Of a stretch of 64,000 nucleotides of DNA, positions 42,773 to 51,529 are shown piece by piece (the first letter of the stretch is position 1; every line of letters begins with the position of its first letter). The stretch is from Pelagihabitans pacificus (lineage in GTDB: Bacteria > Bacteroidota > Bacteroidia > Flavobacteriales > Flavobacteriaceae): NCBI RefSeq assembly GCF_009371985.2, contig NZ_VIKU02000002.1, positions 620,001 through 684,000 on the forward strand, read 5' to 3'. The position numbers and the translations under genes are program-made. The notes beneath the pieces were generated by a model that ran no database searches, was not told the DNA's origin, and saw only the letters and a program-made list of their open reading frames with translations.

Positions 42773-43057
42773 TCTTAAGAAAGATGAAGGGCCAATAGAT
42801 GGGGTTCCCAATTATGCAGGCAAGTGCTATATGAACAATTCATAACCAACCGATCCATACCGGGAATAACCTGAATTTGTACGAGCATAGGCCTTGATGT
42901 GAATCCGGTCGGTATTGCCTTAATTTTTTACGTGGTTTTCAATTGTCAATGTGTATTTTTATGACCAACTTTTGAAATCATCAATCCACCAAAAATGGGT
43001 GTATGATGAGAAGTAAATGTTCCGTAATACATCGGAAAACTACAAAATACTAGCGCT
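42773..43057. other. Gene-free interval upstream of phosphofructokinase
   Basis: 285 bp with no ORF. A full box with the standard spacing was looked for and not found; TGATGTGAATCC near 42896 resembles a box but has no -7 element 23 nt on. The pfk promoter is not identified. Confidence 0.4.
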
Positions 43058-44380
43058 ATGAATCCTGAGAACAACTTTGAGATTGCAACCCTTGGGGCTG
43101 CGACCAATTCTTCACCGCTCCACTTGAGCAAGACCATAGGTGATCAAATATTCAATTTCGTAGAAGACGACAATAAAATCCTAGCCGATATCTCCCTCAA
43201 TGGCTTTAATGTGTGCATTCAAAACAATATACAACCGGCATGCCTGGAAAAAGCGGGACCAAGGGAAAAGCTTTTTTTCAAGCCAAGAAATACCACAGCG
43301 GCCATTGTGACCTGTGGCGGACTTTGTCCCGGTATCAACAATGTAATTCGTAGTCTGGTAATGGCCCTGCATTATTTTTACGGGGCGAAACGGATTATTG
43401 GCATCCCGTACGGGTATGAGGGCCTCATCCCCAAATACGGGCATGGGTTCCGCGAACTGACACCGGAAATAGTCAAGGATATTCACGAATTCGGAGGCAC
43501 CATGTTGGGTTCTTCCCGAGGAGGACAGCCTGTTGATGAAATGGTCGATACACTTGAAAAGAATAATATCGACATGTTATTTGCTATCGGGGGCGATGGT
43601 ACGTTAAAAGGAGTGAATGCCCTCGGGGAAGAAATTGAAAAGCGAAAGCTGCCAATTGCCGTGGTGGGCATACCAAAAACAATTGATAACGATATCGACC
43701 TGATCGATAAATCATTCGGATTCGAAACTGCCTTTGATGTTGCGAGCCCCATTATCAGGGATGCACACAATGAAGCTACCGGGGCCTACAATGGCATCGC
43801 CATCGTAAAATTAATGGGTAGGGACAGCGGATTCATTGCCGCTTCAACTGCTATTGCCATGCCCGTCGTCAATTTTGTATTGGTTCCTGAAATGGGCTTC
43901 GCCCTGGATGGTGAAAACGGGTTTCTACAAGCACTAAAAAAACGGCTTCAAATGAAAAAGCATGCAGTCATCGTGGTGGCCGAAGGTGCCGGACAACATC
44001 TGTTCGAAGGAGGAGAGCGATTAACCGATGCCTCCGGGAATGTACAGCACAAGGACATTGGGCTACACCTGAAACGGCGTATCAAGGAATACTTTGATGC
44101 CGAAGGAACCGAAGTAACCATCAAATATATCGATCCTAGTTATATCATACGCAGTGCGCCCGCTAATACGAACGACAGCCTTTTTTGCAACCGTATGGCG
44201 TACCAGGCGGTACATGGGGCCATGGCCGGTAAAACCAAATTTGTGGTAGGTAGGCTCAATAACCAATTTGTATATCTTCCTATTTCCAGAGTGGTCAACA
44301 AAAGGAAAAAAATAGATTTGGAAGGGGAATTTTGGTTTGCTGCCTTACAAAGCACCGGCCAACCCTTTTCACTACAGTAG
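43058..44380 (+). CDS. 6-phosphofructokinase, plant-like ATP-type (PFK group)
   Basis: 440 residues, longer than E. coli PfkA. Motifs: VTCGGLCPGINNVIR, IGGDGTLKGVNAL and VGIPKTIDNDIDLIDKSFGF, then MGRDSGFIAA and EGAGQHLF. Gly in GGDGT (E. coli 104) favours ATP; Lys in PKTID (E. coli 124) is the residue of PPi-type enzymes, a mix seen in plant-like ATP-PFKs. No regulon box is visible in the 285 bp upstream. It faces the alpha-glucan phosphorylase gene tail to tail. Confidence 0.9.
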   Translation: MNPENNFEIATLGAATNSSPLHLSKTIGDQIFNFVEDDNKILADISLNGFNVCIQNNIQPACLEKAGPREKLFFKPRNTTAAIVTCGGLCPGINNVIRSLVMALHYFYGAKRIIGIPYGYEGLIPKYGHGFRELTPEIVKDIHEFGGTMLGSSRGGQPVDEMVDTLEKNNIDMLFAIGGDGTLKGVNALGEEIEKRKLPIAVVGIPKTIDNDIDLIDKSFGFETAFDVASPIIRDAHNEATGAYNGIAIVKLMGRDSGFIAASTAIAMPVVNFVLVPEMGFALDGENGFLQALKKRLQMKKHAVIVVAEGAGQHLFEGGERLTDASGNVQHKDIGLHLKRRIKEYFDAEGTEVTIKYIDPSYIIRSAPANTNDSLFCNRMAYQAVHGAMAGKTKFVVGRLNNQFVYLPISRVVNKRKKIDLEGEFWFAALQSTGQPFSLQ

Positions 44381-44396
44381 AATCAATATTAGGGAT

Positions 44397-46061
44397 TCAA
44401 TATAATTCTTTGTAATACTGTCTCGCCATTCTTTCACTGCCAAAGTCGGGCACTACGTCATCCATTGCATTGAACACAATTTTTTGCCATTCGTTCGGGG
44501 TTTCGTAAAAAGCAGGCAATACTTTTTGTTCCAATACCTCGTACAAGTGGGCTCGGTCTAGCCGATCTTGTTCCTCGACAGGCAATGCGTGGTCGATTTC
44601 AGGTAAAACGAAGCAATTTTTACCGTTTTTGGCAAACTCGGGCATCCAGCCATCATTGATGGAAAGATTGACCGATCCGTTCATAGCGGCTGTCATACCA
44701 CTGGTACCGGAGGCTTCACGCGTAATTCTTGGGGTGTTCAACCAAACATCAGAGCCTGCTTTCAACTGTCGGGAAAGCTCGATTTCATATCCGGTGAGTA
44801 CAGCAAGATTAGACACCTGTTCGGTACGAAATACCAATCGATTGAAGATTTCAATGGCATCAAAGTCCTTTGGGTAAGGCTTACCTGCCCAAATGATTTG
44901 AATAGGATATTCATCATTGGTGATCAGCTTTTCGAATCGTTCGGCATCTTGTAATAGCAAATCGGCCCTCTTATATCCAGCAAATCGCCTGGCCCAAACC
45001 ATGGTCAAGATATTAGGGTCAAATACCTTTCCCGTTTGGTATAAGACTTCTTCGAAAAGTTTCGTTTTTAACTCACGTTTCCTTCTGCGAAAGGCGTTCG
45101 TATCCTTTCTTTTCCAAGCATTTTTAATCTTTCTATCCTGCCAAAAGCCTTGATGCTGGGCATTGGTAATCGGTATGATCTTATCGGTCCCCTCAAAGTT
45201 TTCCCACATGCGTTTTGAAACCTCGGCGTGTAATTTTGAAACGGCATTGGCCTTTTTGGCAAGTCGTAATGCCGCCACAGTATAATTCAGATTATCACCG
45301 TTTGTCAACTCCCTTTGAAGTTCCTCGTTCGAAAGTCTTCTTCCAAAAAAACCAAAGTCGTTCAAATGATAACCATTGCGTTCTTCGTTCCCCCCCTTTT
45401 CAGGTGTATGGGTCGTAAAGGCCTTATGAACTTCAAGCCCCTTGTCACGCAGGTAGTAGAATGCGGGGAGCCCATGGCCTTCGTTTAGATGGTATACATC
45501 GGCACCACCCAAGGCCTCTACGATCTTGGCACCACCAATCCCTAAAATAATACTCTGGGCGACGCGGGTCTCCTCATTGGCATCATAGAGATAATCGGTT
45601 ATGGTGCGGGACAGATAATCGTTGCCCTCGACATCGGTCGTCAAAAAATAAATAGGAGCCGACCCAAATACATTTGGTTTTAAGACATAGGCACGAACTT
45701 TGACAGAGGGGTTGTCGTGAATACGTACCTCAACCTCCAAACCGGAATCTTCCAGAAAACTGTAGTGTTTTTCGATAAACCGGGTCTCCAAGGTGCGGTC
45801 TTTCTTTCTTCCCTGGTCGTAATAGCCATACTTCCAAAGCATTCCTATCCCGATCAAATTCTGTTTTAGCTCATAGGCCGATCGCATATGGGAGCCCGCT
45901 AGGAACCCAAGACCGCCCGAATAGGTCTTCAATCCTTGATGCACCGCGAATTCCATACTGAAATACGCTGTTCTTTTTTTAAATTCGGTTGCCGGGTTGT
46001 ACGGATGGTACCAGGTGGCAAATTTACTGATGGTACCATTGATTCGGTTCGGTTCTTTCAT
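44397..46061 (-). CDS. Alpha-glucan phosphorylase family protein (GT35, short form)
   Basis: 554 residues, much shorter than E. coli GlgP (about 800). GT35 features: YFSMEFAVHQGLKTYSGGLGFLAGSH, YHLNEGHGLPAFYYLR, MVWARRFAGYKRADLLL, IQIIWAGKPYP and REASGTSGMTAAMNG. Canonical phosphorylases have the PLP Schiff-base lysine in the last block (GxxMK); here position 457 is Thr. So either this subfamily uses another arrangement or it is not a PLP phosphorylase. Expected substrate: glycogen or maltodextrin. It lies 133 bp after the transporter gene; co-transcription is possible. Confidence 0.82.
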   Translation of the reverse strand: MKEPNRINGTISKFATWYHPYNPATEFKKRTAYFSMEFAVHQGLKTYSGGLGFLAGSHMRSAYELKQNLIGIGMLWKYGYYDQGRKKDRTLETRFIEKHYSFLEDSGLEVEVRIHDNPSVKVRAYVLKPNVFGSAPIYFLTTDVEGNDYLSRTITDYLYDANEETRVAQSIILGIGGAKIVEALGGADVYHLNEGHGLPAFYYLRDKGLEVHKAFTTHTPEKGGNEERNGYHLNDFGFFGRRLSNEELQRELTNGDNLNYTVAALRLAKKANAVSKLHAEVSKRMWENFEGTDKIIPITNAQHQGFWQDRKIKNAWKRKDTNAFRRRKRELKTKLFEEVLYQTGKVFDPNILTMVWARRFAGYKRADLLLQDAERFEKLITNDEYPIQIIWAGKPYPKDFDAIEIFNRLVFRTEQVSNLAVLTGYEIELSRQLKAGSDVWLNTPRITREASGTSGMTAAMNGSVNLSINDGWMPEFAKNGKNCFVLPEIDHALPVEEQDRLDRAHLYEVLEQKVLPAFYETPNEWQKIVFNAMDDVVPDFGSERMARQYYKELY

Positions 46062-46194
46062 AGCATAAAAATAACATCCTTTATAATCATCATCATTACC
46101 TTTATGTAAATTAACAACGTGATTTCATTTGGTGGGTATAAAAATAGAAGTTTCTACTTATTATACGAACGTGTAACTGGTTTTGTGCGTCTTT

Positions 46195-48033
46195 TCAGAA
46201 AGGCCATACATACGGTACAACCAGCATCGTAAGTACAAATAGTAGGAGCAACAACGGACCGCCTACTTTCACGTAGTCAAGGAACTTGTAACCACCGGCA
46301 CCCATGACCATGGCATTGGTCGTGGTGCCTACGGGGGTCAAAAAAGCGGTCGACGCGCTGATAGCCACTACCATCATAAAAGGTTTTGGGGATACACCCA
46401 GGGATACTGCCGCCATGAACGCAATGGGCGCCATCAGCACCGCCGTCGCCGAATTGTTGATGGTTTGGCTAAAGACCATGGTCACTAAAAAAATCCCTCC
46501 CAATAACATCGTAGGGTGAATGGTGCCCAAATAATCGACCAATCCGTTGGAAACCATTTCGGCCGTACCCGTTTTCTGTAGGGCCAACCCCATAGGAATC
46601 ATCGCTGCAATCATCACTACGCTTGTCCAACTGATACCCTTGTAGGCTTTTGTGATAGGCACACAACCTGTTAGCATCATAATTCCACCACAGATCAGTG
46701 CGGCTATAGCCCCCGGAAAAACATCGAAAACCAAAAGCAATATCATAAGTACGAGCGTTCCCAAGGCGATATAGGATCGGGGAGTCAGCTCGTCTACATC
46801 CTTAGCCATGGCATCCGGACTACCGGAAATGACCAAATTCTCATAGACCCCCTTCAGCGATTCTATGTTCTCCCAAGAGCCCCTGATCACGAAGGCATCA
46901 CCCGCCTTTATTTTGATATTCTTATCCGCCAAGGGTTTACCATCACGCGATGCTCCCAATAACTGGATACCCGATTTCTTAAGGTATCGCCCCAAGGGCA
47001 ACGTACGCCCCACAAAAAAGGAGGTGGGGGTAATGATCATTTCAACCATTCCGATTTCTTGGTTGATGAGCTCCTTTTTCAATTCGGAAGGCTCAAAGGC
47101 TTGTGGAATCAGACCCAGTTTCAATGCGATGATCATTTCGTCCACGTCCTCTGCCGTTCCTTTTACCGTTATAATATCGTGGTAGCGCATTTCGGTGTCA
47201 GGTTCGGGAAGTTCTACAAAGGGGGCCGTACCTTTTAACACATTAGGGTGTCTGCGGCGAAGACGCATCACGGATATGTTGTGTTTTTCCTCAAACTGCC
47301 AATCCCCTATCTTGGTACCGATCAAGGGTGACATCGATCGAATTCGCAAACGGTACATATTGTCCCCGATGCTATAGTTGGAAATCCAGCGATGAACCTC
47401 GGAATCAATACTCACTGGGCGGTTCTTGGTCTTATGATTGGGCAACAGTTTGTACCCTATGTACCTAAAATAAAAAATACAGATAACCAAAAGGGGAAGA
47501 CCGATCAAGGAGAACTCAAAAAACGAAAAACCATTTATTCCTTGTTCCACCAACACATTACTAACGATGATGTTGGGAGGCGTACCGGTCAAAGTTAGCA
47601 AACCGCCTGTGTTGGAGCCAAAAGCTACCGGCATCAGGAGTTTGGAAGGCAGTGTCCCGGCCTTCCATGCCGCAGATACGGTCACCGGTAAAAGGGCCGC
47701 CACTGTACCGGTATTGCTTACAAAGCCGGAGAGTACACCGGATCCAAAAGTGACAAGAATCAATAATTTAGGGATGCTTTTGCCTGCCCAAAAAACAAAT
47801 TTTTGACCTGCCAAGGCCGTCCATCCCGTTCTGGCAAGTCCTTCTCCCACGATAAAAAGCGCGGCGATCATCAGCACCGTAGGATTGCTGAAACCACTCA
47901 AGGTTTCCGATAGATCCAGGATTCCTGTGAGATAAAGCGCCAACATCGACATGAGGGCGACCACATCGGGCGGGAACTTTCCCCAAATGAACAAGGCGAT
48001 GGTAATGGCCAAAATGACCAATAAAATAATCAT
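46195..48033 (-). CDS. SLC13/DASS family anion transporter with two TrkA_C domains
   Basis: 612 residues. N- and C-terminal membrane halves of the SLC13 fold (SNTGTVAALLPV, GSNTGGLLTLTGTPPNIIVSN; later TINNSATAVLMAPI and STAFLTPVGTTTNAMVMG, the paired SNT/TP motifs) flank two cytoplasmic TrkA_C/RCK domains (about 215-300 and 310-390). Transports a dicarboxylate or sulfate with Na+; the TrkA_C domains sense a small ligand. It follows the USP gene by 20 bp in one operon under the box at 48861-48903. Confidence 0.9.
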   Translation of the reverse strand: MIILLVILAITIALFIWGKFPPDVVALMSMLALYLTGILDLSETLSGFSNPTVLMIAALFIVGEGLARTGWTALAGQKFVFWAGKSIPKLLILVTFGSGVLSGFVSNTGTVAALLPVTVSAAWKAGTLPSKLLMPVAFGSNTGGLLTLTGTPPNIIVSNVLVEQGINGFSFFEFSLIGLPLLVICIFYFRYIGYKLLPNHKTKNRPVSIDSEVHRWISNYSIGDNMYRLRIRSMSPLIGTKIGDWQFEEKHNISVMRLRRRHPNVLKGTAPFVELPEPDTEMRYHDIITVKGTAEDVDEMIIALKLGLIPQAFEPSELKKELINQEIGMVEMIITPTSFFVGRTLPLGRYLKKSGIQLLGASRDGKPLADKNIKIKAGDAFVIRGSWENIESLKGVYENLVISGSPDAMAKDVDELTPRSYIALGTLVLMILLLVFDVFPGAIAALICGGIMMLTGCVPITKAYKGISWTSVVMIAAMIPMGLALQKTGTAEMVSNGLVDYLGTIHPTMLLGGIFLVTMVFSQTINNSATAVLMAPIAFMAAVSLGVSPKPFMMVVAISASTAFLTPVGTTTNAMVMGAGGYKFLDYVKVGGPLLLLLFVLTMLVVPYVWPF

Positions 48034-48053
48034 TCAAAGAGAATAAAAGAGGA

Positions 48054-48833
48054 TTAATTGATCGCCAGCAGTGGAACCTTGGAATGAAGTGTTAACATCT
48101 GGGTCAATTGCCCCTCGGACGGTTCACTGCGTTTGGTGTGATTTCGGGGCAGGATCGCTATGACATCGATCTCTTTTTGGGTGGCATACCCCAAAATACC
48201 CTCAACCACATCGGGGTTTTCGATAAAGGTATGTTCCGAATAAAAACTCTCCAAATAGTATTGAATCGCATTTTCGTTCTTCTCGTCGGTCTCGGAGTAC
48301 CCATAAACATCGGGTTTATTTTCTATTGTGAGCACGTGTACCTTCGCGTTGAACCTTCTTGCCACGTCCAAGAGCGTGCCGAGCACTTTGGTATCGTCGA
48401 TTTCCTCCCTACCCAAGACCAAGGAAATATTCTTGATCTGGAATTCCCCTAAACCTTGAGGCACTACCAAAACGGGGCAATCTGCCTCAGCGACCAATTT
48501 GGAAGTGTTGGTAGAAGCGGAATCTTCTTCCCCGGAAATTCCATGGGTACCCATGATAATCAGATCCACCTGCTCCCTTTTTTGAATATCCATCAGGGAT
48601 TCGGTCAACGAGCCACTGCCCGACACAAATTCTATTGGATGCTTTAGAATGCGTTTATAGTTCTCTTCAATACTATTAAAAGCGTCTGGTGCCACTTCAC
48701 TTCCATTTGCAATGTGGGCCACTATAATTTTAAGGTTTTCGTCTCTTCCTACGTATCCTACAGCATATTCGAGGGCTCCTTGTGAAACTTCCGAAAAATT
48801 GAAAGGAACAAGTATGGTCGCTATTTTATCCAT
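48054..48833 (-). CDS. Universal stress protein, tandem UspA domains, divergent
   Basis: 259 residues, start MDKIATILVPFNFSEVSQGALEY. N-terminal domain with GTHGISGEEDSASTNTS, a slightly altered nucleotide loop; the second domain closes HSKVPLLAIN. It precedes the SLC13 transporter gene by 20 bp, and USP-transporter pairing suggests control of transport. Confidence 0.88.
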   Translation of the reverse strand: MDKIATILVPFNFSEVSQGALEYAVGYVGRDENLKIIVAHIANGSEVAPDAFNSIEENYKRILKHPIEFVSGSGSLTESLMDIQKREQVDLIIMGTHGISGEEDSASTNTSKLVAEADCPVLVVPQGLGEFQIKNISLVLGREEIDDTKVLGTLLDVARRFNAKVHVLTIENKPDVYGYSETDEKNENAIQYYLESFYSEHTFIENPDVVEGILGYATQKEIDVIAILPRNHTKRSEPSEGQLTQMLTLHSKVPLLAIN

Positions 48834-48860
48834 TATGCAAGTCTGTGTTGTTTGTTTCCG

Positions 48861-48903
48861 TAAAAATAGGGGGCGAATTTAAATGAAAACATGACGGTTG
48901 TCA
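48861..48903 (-). promoter_or_regulatory. TGAYNNNNRTCA box + N23 + -7 element (usp-transporter)
   Basis: Minus reading TGACAACCGTCA (48892-48903), exactly 23 nt, then TATTTTTA (48861-48868; one mismatch). Last box of the island. Confidence 0.8.
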
Positions 48904-49211
48904 GATTTTATTAACAAAGGTCTTTATCCGGACTTGCGCAGACCTTGAAATCTAGTGTTATGAAGAAAATCGAAAGAGCCTATTCATCACGCCCTATCCA
49001 AGAAAGATAGTATTGAATACTACCCGCTTTCCCCATCAAAACCATAGCCCCTTCTTGTGTGGTATCCGTAGAGCTTCCTGAAGTTTGAGATAGCACTGCT
49101 TTTTCCAAAATTCATCGAGCTTGCGGTTATTGTGCTTGCTATCCTGCTACCTACCGGCACCAAGCCTAAAGCAACAAACCTTAGACAAAAAAGCGGCTCA
49201 AGGTTAACAGA
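48904..49211. other. Gene-free boundary between stress island and carbohydrate operon
   Basis: About 300 bp without an intact gene. On the minus strand a short stretch reads NRKLDEFWKKQCYLKLQEA before stops, which may be a gene relic; I cannot name it. No repeat, IS end or tRNA seen. Confidence 0.35.
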
Positions 49212-51506
49212 TCATTGATAATCTTTTACCCTTTCATCTTCTATTTTTCCTTTCCAATTTAACCCAAAAGCAAAATCATAGGTATTTCCTTCGGAATCGA
49301 CATAAGCTTCCATATCCCTCGGGACATCCTCAAATTGTAATTCCACCGTTTTCATGTTGGCTGGCATTTGAAAGGGCAATAGTGCCGAGGGCTCCGACCT
49401 GCCCGATATCATATCCATCAACGCCTGATCTTGTACCCCCATGTGCCCAAGAATTGCGGAAGCGTTCTTCTCGATTTCGTTAAAGACCATGGGATTTGAA
49501 ACATGAACAACGACCACGACCGGTTTATCGCCCATTTTTTTCTTGGTATCGTTGACCAATGCCATGTCTGTAGTATTGTTGGCAGCTACCGATTTATTCC
49601 TGTAGGTACGATTGGTAAAATCCTCTAACGGACTTCCACCGGCCAAACTGGTCTCTCGGGCATCGGTCGCGGTATAGGTATCGTACTGCAAACTTATAGG
49701 CACGTAGCCGTTGCCGCCTTTTTCCAAATCTTCACGGTTGTACCCAACACCCCCATCCGGACTTTTGATGCCGACCAGGGCAAAATCGGCCTCCTCAGGG
49801 TCATTGACGACCTCGAAATACTTGGAAACCACCTCCATGTTAAAAGGATATTCCGTTTTTTCGGGCGTTACCACGCCCCACCAATTCGTACTCTGCGCAA
49901 TATAGCGTTGTGGCACATACACTTTTTGTTTTTCCTTTAATGGAAGTGTGTTTTGTTGGTTCTTAAGGAGTACAATGGATTTTAATTGTGCCTCGTAACC
50001 CGCTTTCATATAGTCGGCATTACCTACTATTTTTTCAGTTTCCGAAATATCCAAATAGGGATTCTCGAACAATCCTACTCTAAAAATATTCTTAAGCAAA
50101 CGAACTGCGGATTCCTCAAAACGCTTGCGCATATAATCCTCACCATGTTCCGTAACCCCCATTTTATAGGCTTCCAATACGGGGCCCATGGCGTTATTAC
50201 CGCCAAATTGGTCCATGCCTGCGGCAATGGCCTTGTAATGGCGTTCGGCTTCGCTCAACGTCTCAACGCCCCAGGGTTTGCCTTCGAATTTATCAATAGC
50301 GGAAACGTCCCTGGTAATGCCCCAATCCGTACAAAGAACTCCGTCATACCCGTATTCTCCCCGTAGCACATCGGTGATCAGGTATTTGTTGTAGCCATTG
50401 GCCACCTTTTCGCCTTCGCCTGTTGAAATGGTATAGTACGGCATCACGGCCGAGGCCATTTTGGTCGCACCTGCTAATTTAAAGGCACCTTCGGTGAACG
50501 GTTGCATATGATCTTTGATGTTTTTTCCAGGATAAACGGCATAGGCCCCATAACCAAAATGACCGTCACGACCACCTTCCTCTGGGCCACCGCCCGGCCA
50601 ATGTTTGACCATCGCATTGACACTTTCAAAGCCCCAACCGTTTCCATCGGTTGACTGAAATCCATCGACATAAGCTCTGGCCAGGTCGGTCGCCAAATCG
50701 GGGTCTTCGCCCATGGTGCCATCAAAGCGGCTCCATCTTGGCTCGGTCGCTAGATCTATTTGTGGCGAAAGGGCAGTGGCAATCCCCAAAGCACGATATT
50801 CCTTTGAGGCGATTTCCCCGAACTGTTTCATCAAATCGGGATCAAAGGATGCCGCGATGCCCAAAGTACCGGGCCACATGGAAATTTCTCCTCCGGCACC
50901 AGCGTTGAATTCCGCATAGGAATCGCTTCCATGTCTGGGATCCGAGCTCGTATTTACCGGAATTCCAAAATCCAAACCTTCCGCGAAAGCCTGTGCGTTA
51001 TTGTTCCATTGCGCCGCGATTGCGGGCGACTCCACACGGGTGATCAATACGTGCCGTAGGTGGTCGTCTTTCAAAAACGCTTTTTGCTCATCGGAAAGAT
51101 CGCTTGCAATTGCCCCGCTTTCGGGGAATGGTTTGCCGTTGTAGTTGGAAGAACCAAATCCACGGCTAGCACCCGGCAAAGATTGATGTGAACTGTACAA
51201 CATGAGTCCCGCGATATCCTCCAAGGCCAATTTAGCAGCCAAATCTTTGGCACGCTCGTCTGCTGATAAGCGCCAATCTTCATAGGCATCCAAGGTTCCG
51301 TTTTTGTTCAGATCCTTGAAGGCGTACTGATCGACCGTCAATAGTTTTACGCCGGAATTCGGGCTGTAGCCCAAAGTACTTCCGCCCTCATTTTTTACTT
51401 TGGTAAAGTCCTCTTTTTTTTCTTCCGTGAATTTTGGGCTACAGGCGGTTACCATTGCGAGTAGGACCAAACCCAATAGTAGTACTGATTTTTTTAGAGT
51501 TTCCAT
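49212..51506 (-). CDS. Glycoside hydrolase family 3 lipoprotein
   Basis: 764 residues from ATG 51506 (METLKKSVLLLG; ATG 51515 adds three residues). Lipobox MVTAC. GH3 N-terminal barrel with the nucleophile Asp in VLCTDWGITRD, and MVKHWPGGGPEEGGRDGHFGYG; then the C-terminal alpha/beta sandwich (SIVLLKNQQNTLPL) and a final sheet domain ending FAFGLNWKGKIEDE. Likely an exo-acting beta-glycosidase facing the periplasm or cell surface. Last gene of the rhamnosidase operon, 23 bp after the esterase. Confidence 0.9.
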   Translation of the reverse strand: METLKKSVLLLGLVLLAMVTACSPKFTEEKKEDFTKVKNEGGSTLGYSPNSGVKLLTVDQYAFKDLNKNGTLDAYEDWRLSADERAKDLAAKLALEDIAGLMLYSSHQSLPGASRGFGSSNYNGKPFPESGAIASDLSDEQKAFLKDDHLRHVLITRVESPAIAAQWNNNAQAFAEGLDFGIPVNTSSDPRHGSDSYAEFNAGAGGEISMWPGTLGIAASFDPDLMKQFGEIASKEYRALGIATALSPQIDLATEPRWSRFDGTMGEDPDLATDLARAYVDGFQSTDGNGWGFESVNAMVKHWPGGGPEEGGRDGHFGYGAYAVYPGKNIKDHMQPFTEGAFKLAGATKMASAVMPYYTISTGEGEKVANGYNKYLITDVLRGEYGYDGVLCTDWGITRDVSAIDKFEGKPWGVETLSEAERHYKAIAAGMDQFGGNNAMGPVLEAYKMGVTEHGEDYMRKRFEESAVRLLKNIFRVGLFENPYLDISETEKIVGNADYMKAGYEAQLKSIVLLKNQQNTLPLKEKQKVYVPQRYIAQSTNWWGVVTPEKTEYPFNMEVVSKYFEVVNDPEEADFALVGIKSPDGGVGYNREDLEKGGNGYVPISLQYDTYTATDARETSLAGGSPLEDFTNRTYRNKSVAANNTTDMALVNDTKKKMGDKPVVVVVHVSNPMVFNEIEKNASAILGHMGVQDQALMDMISGRSEPSALLPFQMPANMKTVELQFEDVPRDMEAYVDSEGNTYDFAFGLNWKGKIEDERVKDYQ

Positions 51507-51529
51507 TTTGGGCAAGTTTATGTTTTTTA

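Noticed and set aside
42896-42950. TGATGTGAATCC before phosphofructokinase as a box
   Set aside because: The right half is TCC instead of TCA and the bases 23 nt downstream are ACGTGGTT.
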